Positions 45,175-55,079 are shown, counted from the first letter of the stretch. The stretch is DNA of 64,000 nt from Pseudomonas moraviensis (GCF_900105805.1 NZ_LT629788.1:1984001-2048000); one strand, 5' to 3'. The notes: generated by a model not told the origin, from the letters alone. Program-made: numbers and translations.

Positions 45175-46491
45175 TCAGCTTTCTCTGCCGGCGCGGTACT
45201 GCCCCCACTTGAGGTTCATGTTCACCCCGAGCGAGAGGAACGGTTCAGGCGGGTTGCTGTTGGGGCCGGGCGTCTGCAAGAGGAAATCGATCAGTCCGTC
45301 GCGCTGGCCGGCCAGCCAGTCGGCCAGCAACTTGCCGGTGACGGTGCCGCGGGTGACGCCGAGGCCGTTGCAGCCCAGCGCGCCATAGACGTTGGGTGCG
45401 AGCTCACCGAAGAAGCCGTTGTGATTGCGCGACATGGCCAGCGCGCCGCCCCAGGTGTAGTCGAACGTGACGTCGGGCAGCATCGGGAAACGCTGGTCGA
45501 ACGAGGCTTTGTGCCGACGCACGAAACGCTCGTTGTATTTGCGGTTGCTGCGGCCGTCGGGGTTGAAGGTGAAACTGTTGCGGATCAGCAAGCGGTTGTC
45601 CGGCGTGCGGCGTACCGTGGTGCCGAACGGGTCTGCCGGAATGGCACCCCAGAACGGTTTGCCGCCCAGGCGCGCCTGCTCTTCCTCGGTCAACTGCCGG
45701 GTGATGCTGGCGTAGGTGTAGATCGGCAACATGCGTCCCTGCAGGAAACCGAAACGCATGCCGAACGAGTTGTTCGCCAGAATCAGTTTGTCGGCCGTGA
45801 TGCTGCCGTGGGCATGTCTGAGCACGGTCTTCGCGCCGTACTCCACTTCGAGAATTGGCGTGCGCTCATACAGCGTGACGTTGGCCGGCAGATTATCGGC
45901 CAGGCCTTTGACCAGCCCGGAAGGCTGCAGCAACACCGCACCCGGCGTGAACAACGCCTTGCGATAGAAATGCGTACCGAGATGTTCTGGCAATTCATCG
46001 GCGTCGATCATTTGAAACGGCTGGTCAAGCTTCTCCAGACCGCGGCGGTAGGCATCGAGTACGGCGATACCGCGATTCTCCACGGCTGCCTGATATTTGC
46101 CGCACGCCTTCATCTGGCAGTCGATGCGGTATTGATCGACCAGATCCCGCAGGATCGATTGGCCGGCCAGATTGAGTTTCAGACTGGTCCGGGCCAGTGC
46201 GATATCACCGATGTAATCATCGGCACCAATATCGTGCGGCAGATCAATGGCAAAACCGGCATTGCGTCCCGAGGGGCCCAATCCAACTTCCTGCGCTTCG
46301 ACCAAGACCACTTCGTCGTCGGGAAAATTCAACGCCAGTTGCCGCGCGCAGGCGAGTCCGGTGAAGCCGGCGCCGATGATCACCCACCGCGCCGAACGCT
46401 GCCCACGGTGCGCAGGCTCGGGGCTGCGCGGTTTGCTCAGATGAAACCAGCCACAACTGTCATCGTCGGCGGGTAATGAACTGACTTTCAT
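45175..46491 (-). CDS. FAD-dependent amine oxidase/dehydrogenase (DAO family, PuuB/OrdL-like)
   Basis: A 438-residue flavoprotein. The Rossmann motif VIIGAGFTGLACARQLA begins at about residue 36, followed by VEAQEVGLGPSGRNAGF, typical of the gamma-glutamylputrescine oxidase/OrdL branch. A C-terminal NVYGALGCNGLGVTRG closes the FAD site. It would oxidise a secondary amine or N-methyl amino acid. It sits between the AraC-type regulator and the DapA-family gene. Confidence 0.9.
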   Translation of the reverse strand: MKVSSLPADDDSCGWFHLSKPRSPEPAHRGQRSARWVIIGAGFTGLACARQLALNFPDDEVVLVEAQEVGLGPSGRNAGFAIDLPHDIGADDYIGDIALARTSLKLNLAGQSILRDLVDQYRIDCQMKACGKYQAAVENRGIAVLDAYRRGLEKLDQPFQMIDADELPEHLGTHFYRKALFTPGAVLLQPSGLVKGLADNLPANVTLYERTPILEVEYGAKTVLRHAHGSITADKLILANNSFGMRFGFLQGRMLPIYTYASITRQLTEEEQARLGGKPFWGAIPADPFGTTVRRTPDNRLLIRNSFTFNPDGRSNRKYNERFVRRHKASFDQRFPMLPDVTFDYTWGGALAMSRNHNGFFGELAPNVYGALGCNGLGVTRGTVTGKLLADWLAGQRDGLIDFLLQTPGPNSNPPEPFLSLGVNMNLKWGQYRAGRES

Positions 46492-46616
46492 AGTGTTGAA
46501 CCGTTAATCGTTGAAGTTGCAAAACGCACGCGGCACAAAGCGAACGCACGCAGTGGCGTTGATCCGGAACTGATAAAAACCGTTACTGGCGCAAACAGTC
46601 AGTTCGCGCGCGTTAT

Positions 46617-47678
46617 TCAGTAGTTGGCGGCTACGGCATAACGCCCGCTGCTGGCAGCGTCGCCGGCGTAGTAGTAATCCCTGAACGTCATCGGCGGTAA
46701 GCCGAACAGATCCTTGAAGCGCTTGTAGAAGTGCGGATAACTGACAAATCCCGTCGCCAGTGCCACATCGGTCATCGAGCGATCACTTTGCACAATCAAT
46801 TGCCGCGCCCGGGTCAGGCGCAACTCCAGGTAATAGCGATTGGGCGCGGCATTCAGATAGCGCGCGAACCGCCGCTCCAGTTGCCGGCGCGACACTCCGA
46901 CATGGCTGGCGATGGCATCAATTTCCATCGGCTCCTCGATGTTGTTTTCCATCAGGTCGATGGCGATGTTCAGCGGCCTGGGAATCGCTGCAGGCCGAAC
47001 ACCGTCGGCAGTCATCGCAGGTTTGCCCCGTGCCGGCTGATGCACCCTTCTGATTTCATCTAACAGCGTCGCATCGTTACGCGAACCCAGTTCCTGCATG
47101 ATCGCCAGGGTCATATCCAGAGCCGAGTGAGCGTTGGCGCAGGTGGCTCGGCGCTGAGCGAAGATGAATTCACGGCTGGACGCTTTCAACTGCGGGAAGT
47201 ACTCGCCGATCAGACCGCAACTGTCGCTGTGACAGGCGAACTCCTCGGCGCCGAGCAACCCTGCATCAGCCAGATGGAACGCCGCATTCCAGCATCCGGC
47301 AACGATGCCCTTGCCCGCGGTTTTCTTCAGCACACGGCGCAGCAGCAGATGCGCTGCCAGCCTGACGCGCTGACCGCCGATCACGATCACCGCGTCATGG
47401 TTGAAGCCTTCTGCAACCAGTCGTTGCGAAGACACCGGCACGCCGACATCGCTTTCGACCGATCCGCCCTGAAGCGACCAGGTCGAGATCCGGTACTGCG
47501 TTTCGCCGCAAATCAGGTTGCCAGTGGCCAATGCATCCATTGCCGTGGAAAGCGTCGTCAGGGAGAAATGGTCCAGCAATACGAAGGCCACTCGCACCAC
47601 GCGCGCTTGTCCGGAGACGGATGCGGACTGGCGAAAGCCGGTGTTTTGCTGCTTCAACGGGCTCTGAAAGGTTTCCAT
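46617..47678 (-). CDS. GlxA-family (DJ-1/PfpI plus AraC) transcriptional regulator
   Basis: A 353-residue regulator. An N-terminal class I amidotransferase-like domain (about 25-205; the elbow GIVAGCWNAAFHLADAG has its Cys) is followed by an AraC double helix-turn-helix (about 240-335, with VGVSRRQLERRF and ATGFVSYPHFYKRFK). In Pseudomonas this family includes GbdR, CdhR, SouR and ArgR, which sense betaine, carnitine, sarcosine and arginine. It probably activates the surrounding catabolic and transport genes. Confidence 0.92.
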   Translation of the reverse strand: METFQSPLKQQNTGFRQSASVSGQARVVRVAFVLLDHFSLTTLSTAMDALATGNLICGETQYRISTWSLQGGSVESDVGVPVSSQRLVAEGFNHDAVIVIGGQRVRLAAHLLLRRVLKKTAGKGIVAGCWNAAFHLADAGLLGAEEFACHSDSCGLIGEYFPQLKASSREFIFAQRRATCANAHSALDMTLAIMQELGSRNDATLLDEIRRVHQPARGKPAMTADGVRPAAIPRPLNIAIDLMENNIEEPMEIDAIASHVGVSRRQLERRFARYLNAAPNRYYLELRLTRARQLIVQSDRSMTDVALATGFVSYPHFYKRFKDLFGLPPMTFRDYYYAGDAASSGRYAVAANY

Positions 47679-47764
47679 CTTCGCTCACTCACTCGCCGTT
47701 CACTGACACCTGCGACCGTAACGTGGGCGACGGGCTGAGCCGCCGCACACTGTGGTCGAACCGA

Positions 47765-48775
47765 TTACTTCGCCGCCGCGCGTGCGTCGCTCAACCAACC
47801 GTCATAAGCCTGCTGATTGGCCTTGATCCATTCCGCGGCGTGGCGCTTGATGTCGGCGAGGGATTTTTCACCCTTCTGCATGCGCAGGTTCTGCTCGCTT
47901 TCCGCGCTGGGAGGGATGCTGACCTCGGAGAGGAATTTGCGCGCCACCGGGTTCTTCTCGGCGAACTCCTTGTTCATCACGGCATTGATCGTGTCCACCG
48001 GGAACCCGAGGTTCTTGCCGTCATGGAAGGTGTCTTTGCTTTCCTTGCCATCCGGCAGCGAGGTGAACGGCACTGGCAGCCAGACCACATCGCGCCCTTC
48101 CACCAGCACGCCGGCAATCCACTGCGGCACCCAGGTGAAGAACAACACCGGTTTACCCTGCTGATAGCGCGCGATGGTGTCGGCCATCAAGGCGAAATAC
48201 GAGCCGCGGTTATCCACCACGGTCGGGCCGAGACCATAGGCTTTCATGTGATGCTCGATCATGATTTCGCAGCCCCAGCCCGGGTTGCAGCCGGTCAGGT
48301 CGGCCTTGCCATCGCCGTTGCTGTCGAACAGTTTGGCGATCTCCGGTTTCTTCAGATCGGCGAGGTCCTTGATCTGGTAGGCGTCGGCGGTCTTCTTGTC
48401 GATCATGTAGCCCTGCAGCACACCTTTCATGACCTGCCCGACTTTTACCATCACATCGTCGCCGCCGGCCTTTTCATAAAACGCCTGGTGCAGGTTTTCC
48501 CATTCATGCACGGTGAAATCCGCATCGCCGTAGGACAGCGCAAGGAACATCGCCGGATAATCGACTTCTTTCGGCGCTTTGACGTCGTAGCCCAATTCCT
48601 TGAGTCCGGCGAGCACCACCTCACCGCGGAAACGCTCTTCGGCGATGCTCGGGAAAATCGGCGTGATCGACACACCGGCGCCCGGTTTGTTGGCATCTGC
48701 CGCGTGGACCGCCGAGCACAGCAATGTAGCGAACAGCGACGCCATCAGGCTTTTCTTGAGAGTTGTCAGTTTCAT
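47765..48775 (-). CDS. ProX/OpuAC-type substrate-binding protein
   Basis: A 336-residue periplasmic binding protein. A signal peptide (to VHA/ADA) precedes the OpuAC domain. VTITPIFPS-like TPIFPS, GDADFTVHEWENL and ADLTGCNPGWGCE match ProX-type proteins, with aromatic residues (Trp and Tyr) that form the quaternary-amine cage. It is third in a ProVWX-like cassette. Confidence 0.92.
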   Translation of the reverse strand: MKLTTLKKSLMASLFATLLCSAVHAADANKPGAGVSITPIFPSIAEERFRGEVVLAGLKELGYDVKAPKEVDYPAMFLALSYGDADFTVHEWENLHQAFYEKAGGDDVMVKVGQVMKGVLQGYMIDKKTADAYQIKDLADLKKPEIAKLFDSNGDGKADLTGCNPGWGCEIMIEHHMKAYGLGPTVVDNRGSYFALMADTIARYQQGKPVLFFTWVPQWIAGVLVEGRDVVWLPVPFTSLPDGKESKDTFHDGKNLGFPVDTINAVMNKEFAEKNPVARKFLSEVSIPPSAESEQNLRMQKGEKSLADIKRHAAEWIKANQQAYDGWLSDARAAAK

Positions 48776-48817
48776 GTTTCACCACGCTTGAAAGTGTTTA
48801 TGGGTGAGCAGGCAAAC

Positions 48818-49771
48818 TCAATTGGTCACGGGACGTGCAATGGACTTCTTTTTCTTCAGTTTCATCAGCAGCCCCACCGGGCCGCTCTCATACCAGCGCT
48901 GACCGGTGGCCAGGTCACTGCTGCGTTCACCCATGGCCTGGGTCAATCGATCGAGGAACACCGCCAGCAACACCAGCCCGGCGCCGCCGACACTGGCCAG
49001 GCCCATGTCGAGGCGACCGATGCCGCTCAATACCATCAAGCCGAGACCGCCCACCGAGATCATCGAGGCGACCACCACCATCGACAGCGACAACATCAGC
49101 GTCTGGTTGAGCCCGGCCATCATCGTTGGCGCCGCCAGTGGCAATTGCACCTTCAGCAGCATTTGCGTGGCCGTGCAGCCGAAGGCCCTCGCCGCTTCGA
49201 CTTTGTCGGCGGGCACCTGGCGGATGCCAAGGTTGGTCAGGCGCACCAGTGGCGCGACCGAGAAGATGATGGTGACGATCACCCCGGGGACGTTGCCGAT
49301 GCCGAAGAGCATGACCACTGGCACCAGATAGACGAATGCCGGCAACGTCTGCATGGCGTCGAGTACCGGGCGGATGATCATTTCCGTGCGATCACTGCGC
49401 GCACAGAGGATGCCCAGCGGAATGCCGATGACCGCGCAGAACAACAGCGAGGTCAGCACCAGAGCCAGAGTGACCATGGCGTCATTCCACACGCCGATCA
49501 GGCCGAGGCCGGTGAGCGTGGCGACGCTGAAAAGAGCGATGCGTTTGCCGCCGATCTGCCAACTGATCAGCCCGGCAATGATGATGAACACCGTCGGCGG
49601 CACCGACAGCAGGCTCCACTGCACGCCGTCGAGAACCTGGTCGACCGGCCAGCGGATCGAGCGGAATACTTCGCGAAAGTTACCGACCAGGTATTTGAGC
49701 GCGGTTTCGACCCACGCACCGAAGGGAATATTGATGCTCTGGAAAGGATCCAGAATATTGAAATCTGACAT
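48818..49771 (-). CDS. ProW-type ABC transporter permease
   Basis: A 317-residue inner-membrane permease with a soluble N-terminal stretch (about 1-50) and about seven helices. The MetI-like domain carries the EAA-type motif KVEAARAFGCTATQMLLKVQLPLAAPTMMAG. With the ATPase and binding protein on either side, it imports a betaine-like osmolyte or nutrient. Confidence 0.93.
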   Translation of the reverse strand: MSDFNILDPFQSINIPFGAWVETALKYLVGNFREVFRSIRWPVDQVLDGVQWSLLSVPPTVFIIIAGLISWQIGGKRIALFSVATLTGLGLIGVWNDAMVTLALVLTSLLFCAVIGIPLGILCARSDRTEMIIRPVLDAMQTLPAFVYLVPVVMLFGIGNVPGVIVTIIFSVAPLVRLTNLGIRQVPADKVEAARAFGCTATQMLLKVQLPLAAPTMMAGLNQTLMLSLSMVVVASMISVGGLGLMVLSGIGRLDMGLASVGGAGLVLLAVFLDRLTQAMGERSSDLATGQRWYESGPVGLLMKLKKKKSIARPVTN

Positions 49772-49822
49772 GGTGCTACCTCGCCCGCAGAAACTGCTTA
49801 ATCAATTCTGACTGTTCGGAGT

Positions 49823-50857
49823 TCAGCTGTTACTCAGGCAGCTCAGTAAATGCCCCTGGGAAATCGAACCTTTATAAAGTCCAACTTCATCCACTACCGG
49901 CATTGGCGTTGCCGAAGCCGCGACTATATGAAAGATGTCGCGCAATGAGGCTTCAGCCTTGATGGTTACTTGACTGCCCGGCAAATAAACAACATTCGAA
50001 TCCTGCTGAGCGATATCGCCGGCCTTCAATATTCGACTGGTGTCGAAACCATTGAAGAAATCCCTCACATATTTATTCACCGGATTGCACAGCAGTTCAC
50101 GCGGCGTGCCGATCTGCACCACGCGCCCGCCCTCCATGATCGCGATGCGATGGCCGATGCGCACCGCTTCTTCAATGTCGTGGGAGATGAAAATGATCGT
50201 GCGATCCTGCTCGGCCTGAAGCTTGATCAATTCGCCCTGCATCTCGCTGCGAATCATCGGGTCGAGTGCCGAGAACGCTTCGTCCATCAGCAGAATGGCA
50301 GGGTCGTTGGCCAGCGCGCGAGCCAGGCCGACGCGCTGCTGCATGCCGCCGGAAAGTTGATGGGGGAAGCTGAATTCCTGGCCGGAAAGCCCGACCTGCT
50401 CGAGTGCGCCCATGGCCCGGCAGTAGCGTTCTTTCTCGCTGACGCCGCTGATTTCCAGACCGAAACTGACGTTGTCGATCACGCTCATGTGCGGCATCAG
50501 GGCGAACGACTGGAAGACCATGCCCATGTCCTTGCGGCGGACTTGCAGCAGGTCCTTGTCGGCCAGACCGGTGATCTCCTTGCCGTTAAGGAAGATCTTG
50601 CCGGAGGTCGGCTCGATCAACCGGTTGAACAGGCGGACCATGGTCGATTTGCCGGAGCCGGACAAACCCATGATCACGAAGATTTCGCCTCGTCGAACGG
50701 AAAAGTTGGCGTCGAATACACCAATTGCCTGACCGGTCTTTTTGAATACTTCAGCTTTCGAGGCGCCCTCTTCAATCATCTTCATGGCCAGCGCTGGCTG
50801 GTTGCCGAAGACTTTGAAAACATTCTTTACGCAGATGATCTCGTCGGAACTTGTCAT
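49823..50857 (-). CDS. ProV-type ABC transporter ATPase
   Basis: A 344-residue ATPase. Walker A is GLSGSGKST, the Q-loop VFQSFALMPH, the signature LSGGMQQRVGLARAL, Walker B ILLMDEAFSALDP. The insertion before Walker A (MKMIEEGASKAEVFKKTG) and a shortened C-terminal CBS-like part are typical of glycine-betaine/proline importers. It is first in the minus-strand cluster and overlaps no neighbour. Confidence 0.93.
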   Translation of the reverse strand: MTSSDEIICVKNVFKVFGNQPALAMKMIEEGASKAEVFKKTGQAIGVFDANFSVRRGEIFVIMGLSGSGKSTMVRLFNRLIEPTSGKIFLNGKEITGLADKDLLQVRRKDMGMVFQSFALMPHMSVIDNVSFGLEISGVSEKERYCRAMGALEQVGLSGQEFSFPHQLSGGMQQRVGLARALANDPAILLMDEAFSALDPMIRSEMQGELIKLQAEQDRTIIFISHDIEEAVRIGHRIAIMEGGRVVQIGTPRELLCNPVNKYVRDFFNGFDTSRILKAGDIAQQDSNVVYLPGSQVTIKAEASLRDIFHIVAASATPMPVVDEVGLYKGSISQGHLLSCLSNS

Positions 50858-51226
50858 ACCATGCCTCCTTCGTGTCGCACTTCGATCGCTTTAAACGACG
50901 AGCAATTGAGTGAAACCATGTTTGAACGGCAGCGGTAATCAATAAATGTCTTCACGACGGGTTTCCTTTTATTATTTTTGGGTGCCCAGGAAAGAGGGGA
51001 TGTTGCAAATCTATTAGCATCACCTCGCTTAATCCAACTACATTTACAGGGACAATTCGATAACGTCGGGTTATCGGTTGCAGGGTCGGCCATGGCTGAT
51101 CCTTCGGCTTCGCACCGTGAGCGACCGGGTCTATTCCCAAAGCGACGCTGGCGTGGCCCTGCGAAGAGCGTTCCGTTACCCTCCTCGCGCTTCGTTGGGG
51201 AGCTGTATCGTTAGGAGAGTGTACGA
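50858..51226. promoter_or_regulatory. Divergent control region between ABC transporter and LysR genes
   Basis: A 369-base AT-rich interval without a gene. It contains a perfect 7-bp dyad CGATAAC-GTCGG-GTTATCG (51058-51076), a plausible operator for the LysR or GlxA-type regulator. AGGAG (about 51212-51216) is the ribosome-binding site of the LysR gene. Confidence 0.55.
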
Positions 51227-52186
51227 ATGACCAAGCATGTCGACCCTGACACCATCCTGTTGAAAATGCCGTCCTTGCGGGCTGTGAAGGCATTTGTCGC
51301 GGCCGCCAAGTACGAAAGCTTCACCCGCGCCGCCGAGGCGTTGTGCGTTTCGCAAGCGGCGATCAGTCGGCAGATACGCGAACTGGAAAGCTATCTGGGC
51401 GCGCAACTATTTACCCGGGTGGGTCGCGCGGTCGAACTGACCGCCGCCGGTGCGGTGTTCTTCGATGCCGCGCAATTGTCGTTCGTCAACATCGCCCAGG
51501 CCGCCGAACGCATCCGCAGCAGCCAGTCGAGCAAGAAGGTGCTCACGATCTGCTGCTCACCGGCCTTTTCCGCATTGTGGCTGTCGAATCATTTGCAGGA
51601 ATTCTTCGCTCAGTGCCCGGACATCGAACTCAATCTGATCACCACGCAGAACTTCCTGACCATGGAGCCCGGCGTGCAGCCGGACATCTTCATCACCAAG
51701 ATTTCGCGGATCCGCGAAGGTTATAGAAGCTATCCGCTGTGCCACGACGTGATCTACCCGGTGTGCACGCCGCAGTACCTGGAGCAGCACCCGGAAATCT
51801 CCACCATCGAGGGCGTGCGCGATTCGGCGTTGCTGAATCTCAGCCCTTACGGCCGCTCGCAGGTCGCCGAACACGTCGACTGGGGCGTGTGGCTGGCGTT
51901 TCAGGCGATCGATATCGACGACCGCCCGACCAACAGTCCGCAGATCTTCAACGCCAACGATTACAACCTGCTGATCAGCATGGTCCTGACTCACCAAGGC
52001 ATCGCGCTGGGCTGGAATCATCTGGTCACCTCGCTGGTGCAGCAGGGCCTGCTGGTGCGACCGATCGAGCAACAGGTGCAGTTGCGCAACAGTTGGCACT
52101 ACTTGAGCTGCCGGGAAAATTCCGACAATGAAGATGAATTGCGGCGCTTTCGCGAATGGATTCTGGCGAAGTTTCCCCGCCGTTGA
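51227..52186 (+). CDS. LysR-family transcriptional regulator (GcvA-like)
   Basis: A 319-residue LysR protein. The helix-turn-helix SFTRAAEALCVSQAAISRQIRELE lies near residues 27-50, and the effector domain follows. It starts with AGGAG upstream. It stands between the transport/oxidation genes and the MmgE/PrpD-Rieske genes and probably controls the latter. Confidence 0.92.
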   Translation: MTKHVDPDTILLKMPSLRAVKAFVAAAKYESFTRAAEALCVSQAAISRQIRELESYLGAQLFTRVGRAVELTAAGAVFFDAAQLSFVNIAQAAERIRSSQSSKKVLTICCSPAFSALWLSNHLQEFFAQCPDIELNLITTQNFLTMEPGVQPDIFITKISRIREGYRSYPLCHDVIYPVCTPQYLEQHPEISTIEGVRDSALLNLSPYGRSQVAEHVDWGVWLAFQAIDIDDRPTNSPQIFNANDYNLLISMVLTHQGIALGWNHLVTSLVQQGLLVRPIEQQVQLRNSWHYLSCRENSDNEDELRRFREWILAKFPRR

Positions 52187-52326
52187 TCTGCGCTGCGCCA
52201 GCGTCGGGCGTTTTGGTTATCAATAGCCCGACGAAAATGTCGCTGGAGCAGCTCCCTCGCCTGACCCATTGTTGAGCGGCGCCGACCAAGCACGGTCGCG
52301 CTCAACACACAGGAAGGGCTTGCTGC

Positions 52327-53673
52327 ATGTCACTCTTCGAATTCTCTCGCGATTTTGATTTTCTCGACGCTCCGCAGAAAACCCGCGCCATCGTGCAAAA
52401 CAGTCTGCTGGATATCATCGGTGTCATGGCCGGCGCGGCGAGCAATGACACCACTGTCGCCATGCGCCGGTTTGCCGAACGGCACTATCCGGCCGGGCTC
52501 TATAGCAGTCGCATGATCTTTGCCGGGCAGCGCGTCAATGTGCTCGGCGCAGCCTGGGCCGGCGGCTTCAGCGCTGACAGCCTCGATGCCCATGAAGGCC
52601 ACTTCAAATCCAAGGGCCATGCCGGGGCAACCGTGGTACCCGCCGTGCTTGCCCTCGCCGATGCGCTGCATCATCAGGGCCGATCCATCACTGGGCATGA
52701 GCTGCTGAGCGCTCTGTGCATTGGTTACGAAACCGCACTGCGTGCCGGCTCGGCACTGATGGCGACCTCGCCCACCTATCACGCTTCCGGTGGCTTTTCC
52801 GCGCTGGGGGTGGTCTGCGCCGGGGCGCGATTGCTGGGTCTGGATGAGGCCACCTTTCGCCACGCTTTGGGCATTGCCGAATACTTCAGCGCGCGTTGCC
52901 CGATGATGCGCGTGGTGCAGGCGCCGACAATGCTGCGTGATGCACACGGCGCAGGCGCATTCGCCGGTCTGAACGCGCTGTTCATGGCCATGGAAGGCAT
53001 CACCGGGGCGCCGGCGGAAACGGTCGAAGACGTTACGGTCGCGGAACACTGGCGCGACCTCGGTCAGCGTTGGGAAATCGACAGCCAGTACTTCAAGCCC
53101 TGGCCGGTCTGCCGCTGGGCGCAACCAGCGCTGACGGCGATGCTCGAGCTGCAACGGCAACATCCGCTGCTTGCTGCCGATTCGATCGAAACCATCCGGG
53201 TGGAAACGTTTTATGAATCGATGTGCCTGCAGGGGCATTCGCCGAAGGACGCCGATCAAGCGCAATACGCCCTCGCATTTCCGCTGGCAGCGCTGGTTGT
53301 CAGAGGCAAGGTCGGTCCTGAGGAAGTCACCGGTTCGGCGATTTCTGCGCCGAATATTCTCGCCCTCAGCGCCCGCATCGATATCGTTGAAGCCGCCGAT
53401 ATCTCGGCGCGATTCCCAGAGGAAATCCTCTCGCGGCTGAGCATTACCTTGAAAAATGGCCAAGTGCTGGTCAGCCCGATCACCGCTGCGCGCGGCGATC
53501 CGCACACGCCTTTGAGCGTCGAAGAGCTGCAGCAAAAGTTTGATCTGTTCGCTCAGGGTCTCGGCCATGAGCGCAGTACCGCTGTGAAAACGGCGATCAG
53601 GGACATCGCCCAGGCCCGCTGCGCGATCACCGCCCTGCAGCCTGTTTTTCAAGCGATACCGTCGTCACCGTGA
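52327..53673 (+). CDS. MmgE/PrpD-family protein
   Basis: A 448-residue cytosolic protein of the 2-methylcitrate dehydratase/cis-aconitate decarboxylase superfamily. LDIIGVMAGAASNDTT at the N-terminus, DAHEGHFKSKGHAGATVVPAVLALAD and LCIGYETALRAGSALM are family marks; DAHGAG and WPVCRWAQPALTAM lie in the C-terminal half. Many members act on dicarboxylic or tricarboxylic acids, but several are dehydratases or lyases of unknown substrate. It follows a LysR regulator and precedes a Rieske oxygenase, so it may handle the carbon skeleton of the same compound. Confidence 0.85.
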   Translation: MSLFEFSRDFDFLDAPQKTRAIVQNSLLDIIGVMAGAASNDTTVAMRRFAERHYPAGLYSSRMIFAGQRVNVLGAAWAGGFSADSLDAHEGHFKSKGHAGATVVPAVLALADALHHQGRSITGHELLSALCIGYETALRAGSALMATSPTYHASGGFSALGVVCAGARLLGLDEATFRHALGIAEYFSARCPMMRVVQAPTMLRDAHGAGAFAGLNALFMAMEGITGAPAETVEDVTVAEHWRDLGQRWEIDSQYFKPWPVCRWAQPALTAMLELQRQHPLLAADSIETIRVETFYESMCLQGHSPKDADQAQYALAFPLAALVVRGKVGPEEVTGSAISAPNILALSARIDIVEAADISARFPEEILSRLSITLKNGQVLVSPITAARGDPHTPLSVEELQQKFDLFAQGLGHERSTAVKTAIRDIAQARCAITALQPVFQAIPSSP

Positions 53674-53828
53674 ACCGTCCATCGATAACCGCAAATCATT
53701 AATTGCCCGCAGCAAATGTCGGTTGTGGCGTTTGTCCTGCGCCCGATAGGCTGAGGCTTATCGTTCGCTTATGTAGAAAGTCACGGTTAAAGGTGACCGC
53801 TCAAGATCGAAGTCCTGGGAGGATAACA

Positions 53829-55064
53829 ATGAACAACAAGCAAAGCGTTTATGACCTGATCGCACAACGCAAGCCGTGGCATTCGCTGCCGGGCGCGCTC
53901 TACCGCAGTGAGGACGTTTACCGTCAGGATCTTGAGCAGATCTGGCACAAGGACTGGATCTTCGCCGGCCACACCTTCGAAATCACCAAACCGGGGCAGT
54001 ACTTCACCCTGCAGATTGGTGACTACCCGGTGGCCGTCGTTCGCGGCAAGGACGGTGAGGTTCGGGCTTTTCACAACGCCTGTCGGCACCGTGGCGCGAA
54101 AATCTGTGAGGCCGACCATGGCAAAGTGGCGAAAATGGTTTGCCCGTATCACAAGTGGACTTACGAGCTGGATGGCAACCTGTTATTCGCTGGCAACATG
54201 GGGCAGGACTTCGACAAGTCCCAATACAACCTGAAAAGCGTGCACTGCGAAATCGTCGATACCTACATTTATGTCTGCGTGGCCGCGAAGGCGCCGGACT
54301 TCGAAGGTTTCCGCAAGGCCGTCAGCCCCTTTGTCGCGCCGCACTACCTTGCGGACTGCAAAGTCGCGTTCGAGTCGAACATCATCGAGAAAGGCAACTG
54401 GAAACTGGTTTTTGAAAACAATCGCGAGTGCTATCACTGCGACGGCTCACACCCAGAACTCCTGCATTCGTTTGTCGATAACCTGTCAGTCGGTGGCATC
54501 AGCGGTGAAGATGATCCCGAGCTGTCGGCGTACTGGGCCAAGTGCGAAAAGGCCGGATTGCCCAGCCGTCTGGTAATGGACATCAATGGCCAGTTCCGCA
54601 TGACGCGCATCCCGCTTTCATCCGGCGCCGTCAGCTACACCATGGACGGCAAGCCGGCGGTCAATGGTCGCCTCGACAAAACCTCCGAAGCCGACATCGG
54701 CGCGCTGCTGTACTTCCACTACCCGTCGACCTGGAACCATTTCCTTGGCGACCATGCGCTGAGTTTCCGTGTGCTGCCGATCAGCGCTACCGAAACACTG
54801 GTCACCACCAAATGGCTGGTGCACAACACGGCCGTTGAAGGCGTTGACTACGACATCGAGCGCCTGACCAAAGTGTGGATTGCCACCAACGATCAGGACC
54901 GCACGCTGGTCGAAGGCACCCAACGCGGGGTGACCTCGCCTTCCTACGAACCCGGCCCGTATTCGGAAACCGCCGAAACCGGGGTCTGTCAGTTCGATGA
55001 CTGGTACTGCGCGACGATGATGGATCGGCTGAAAGGGCCGATTTCGTTGAAGTCGGTTGGTTGA
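53829..55064 (+). CDS. Rieske oxygenase alpha subunit, betaine/carnitine-type (GbcA/CntA-like)
   Basis: A 411-residue Rieske non-haem iron oxygenase. The [2Fe-2S] ligands are Cys85, His87, Cys105 and His108. The mononuclear iron site reads E200-x2-H203-x4-H208. The bridging Asp of most ring-hydroxylating oxygenases is replaced by Glu, as reported for carnitine monooxygenase CntA and its quaternary-amine relatives. The enzyme probably demethylates or splits a quaternary ammonium compound. The usual reductase partner is not encoded beside it. Start 53829 has GGAGG upstream. Confidence 0.87.
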   Translation: MNNKQSVYDLIAQRKPWHSLPGALYRSEDVYRQDLEQIWHKDWIFAGHTFEITKPGQYFTLQIGDYPVAVVRGKDGEVRAFHNACRHRGAKICEADHGKVAKMVCPYHKWTYELDGNLLFAGNMGQDFDKSQYNLKSVHCEIVDTYIYVCVAAKAPDFEGFRKAVSPFVAPHYLADCKVAFESNIIEKGNWKLVFENNRECYHCDGSHPELLHSFVDNLSVGGISGEDDPELSAYWAKCEKAGLPSRLVMDINGQFRMTRIPLSSGAVSYTMDGKPAVNGRLDKTSEADIGALLYFHYPSTWNHFLGDHALSFRVLPISATETLVTTKWLVHNTAVEGVDYDIERLTKVWIATNDQDRTLVEGTQRGVTSPSYEPGPYSETAETGVCQFDDWYCATMMDRLKGPISLKSVG

Positions 55065-55079
55065 TTGGCGCATCTGTCC

